Assembly: GCF_918797505.1 (NCBI RefSeq)
Contig: NC_092798.1
Coordinates: 7,267,501-7,331,500 of the forward strand
Reading direction: 5' to 3'
Origin: Bemisia tabaci
Taxonomy: Eukaryota > Arthropoda > Insecta > Hemiptera > Aleyrodidae
Length of the DNA stretch: 64,000 nucleotides
Shown: positions 62,895 through 64,000 of the stretch, in pieces
Layout of the letters: each line of letters starts with the position of its first letter
Position numbering within the stretch: position 1 is the first letter of the stretch
Position numbers and translations under genes: made by a program
Notes under the pieces: generated by a model
Seen by the model: the letters and a program-made list of their open reading frames with translations, nothing else
What the model was told of the DNA's origin: nothing
The model's database searches: none

Positions 62895-64000
62895 CGTAAA
62901 ACACTGTGGGTCTTGGAACCGTATTTACGAACGTTGCAGGGATTCTCTTAAATGAGAGCCGAAATATGACGGTTTGCTCCCTGAGATTCTTTTCTGTTCG
63001 TGATTTTTGAATTTAGAGGCCAAAAATGATTAGAAAGGGTGAACAAAATACCACAGGTACCCAAATTATGTGACCATGTAATTCCTTGCAATGTCCTTGC
63101 AATTCATTCTGAAAATTTTCCCAAAAAAGGTTATTTTCTACACATCTCAGGATTTTTGTACCTTTAAAGCTCTTCTCTCGTATTTATTTCCAAGTTACTG
63201 AGGAGAAAAATAACAATAATTTTTAAAAAATCACCTTTTGTTTGATTTGAATTCACCTTACAACATTTATACCTACAAATGTGCCCAAAAAATGTGATAT
63301 TCAATAAAGTTTAGAGGTTTCATACTTTCGAACCCCTTATCCCTCGAGAAACTGTCTTACCGCACTGCTAGTTACGCCATTGCCTAACGGCTTCGACAAG
63401 CTTCTCGCATAGGTAGGATGGAAACCCGCTGGGGCCAACGGAACCCGCCTCGGAATAAAATTCTCTTGACGGCGAGCTATTGGCGCCCGGGCACGGTCTG
63501 GAAGACGTTAGACGTTTCGCCCCGGACGTGGGACCGAGCGTCCACGTGTCCGAATGAGCGCTCAAGTGGCTGGAGCTATTCCATCGTCGCTTGATCGGAC
63601 AAGGCAAATCGGATTGCTTTTGATTCGAAGCGTATTTTCGGCAATTCCGTCTTGAGCGGATCCGGATTTGCGAGGCTTCCCGGATTAGTCGCCACGCAAT
63701 AATTATGACTCTAATCCCTCCGGTCTCCGGTTATCGGGTTTCATCCTCCAAAACGCCCGGGCCCTCCCGAAATCCCGTCCACAACATGTGGGCACGATCG
63801 CGACGTCCCATCGGTGGGCGAGAGTCGAAAATTCCGCTCTTAATTTCAATGAGGATCGGATACGAGTTACGGCTTTGTTTCGAACGATTCCGAAGAAATT
63901 GGTACGAAATTAGGCTTAAAAAAACTTCATTTTACAAATTTACTAATTCATAACTGTTGAATAACAATCACATGCCATGTTAGACAAATCGCGGACCTAA
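62895..64000. other. Unannotated stretch to window end
   Basis: A strong minus acceptor-like tract, GTTATTTTTCTCCTCAG, ends near 63198, but the sequence after it has only a weak donor (AAAG|GTACAA). Other ORFs here (63368-63953) have no domain. Confidence 0.4.

Overview
The window looks like nuclear DNA of an insect. It has no compact operons or long ORFs. Instead it has many small inverted-repeat elements, tandem repeats and G homopolymers, and a few short exon-like stretches with animal splice signals. The mix of repeat families recalls hemipteran (whitefly-like) genomes, but that is an impression from memory and I could not test it. Nothing here is a complete protein-coding gene, and almost every ORF longer than 60 codons is a shadow of repeats or GC-rich noncoding DNA.

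The most informative region is 47697-49727. It holds twelve related units of about 80 bp which, read on the minus strand, have the anatomy of C/D-box snoRNAs: a terminal stem, box C (ATGATGA), box D (CTGA) and the closing stem strand. Ten of the twelve keep 13 to 15 nt complementary to the conserved CTCATTAAATCAGTT stretch near the 5' end of 18S rRNA. In units with the full spacing, the box D plus five rule points to the A of CTCATT, which is human 18S A99 (guided by SNORD57; snR51 in yeast). The first six units are near-identical and spaced 131-140 bp. The other six have unrelated spacers but keep the boxes and guide, as expected if the RNA itself is selected. This is a tandem same-target snoRNA cluster, in layout like mammalian SNORD115/116 but with an rRNA target.

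The same strand carries four pyrimidine-rich 3' splice sites of the form CAG|GT: at 47477/47478, 32019/32020, 19439/19440 and 1164/1165 (spacing about 15.5, 12.6 and 18.3 kb). Three are followed 40-69 nt later by a second good 5' splice site. This is the layout of recursive (ratchet) splice sites in very long introns. Candidate coding exons on the same strand lie at 57367-57404, 47438-47477, 43220-43290 and 41145-41323. Joined in order they keep one open frame, and the last encodes a strongly acidic segment with coding-like codon use. My model is therefore one long minus-strand gene with giant introns crossing the whole window, with the snoRNA array in the intron just upstream of the 47438-47477 exon. 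The gene's identity is unknown.

The remaining sequence is mostly repeats, given arbitrary letters here. A: CACTGG-ended hairpin MITE. B: hAT-type MITE, CAGTGGCG ends, 8-bp target duplications. C: CTGCCGTGC-ended MITE, 4-bp duplications, about 16 copies. D: element rich in TTCCCTGACATTTCC. E: bipartite MITE. F: 'agacaaagctatagac' element. G, H, K, L, M, O, P, Q, R, S, V and W are smaller families. Several are nested (L in G, D in C, C in F). Satellite-like arrays include a 36-bp array between hairpin arms (40553-40829), a 37-bp minisatellite (17385-17650), a 38-bp array inside a D element, and duplications of 85-180 bp. A tRNA-like sequence abuts a MITE at 13095-13426. A 1.4-kb inverted-repeat element (13433-14840) carries a lysine-rich ORF.
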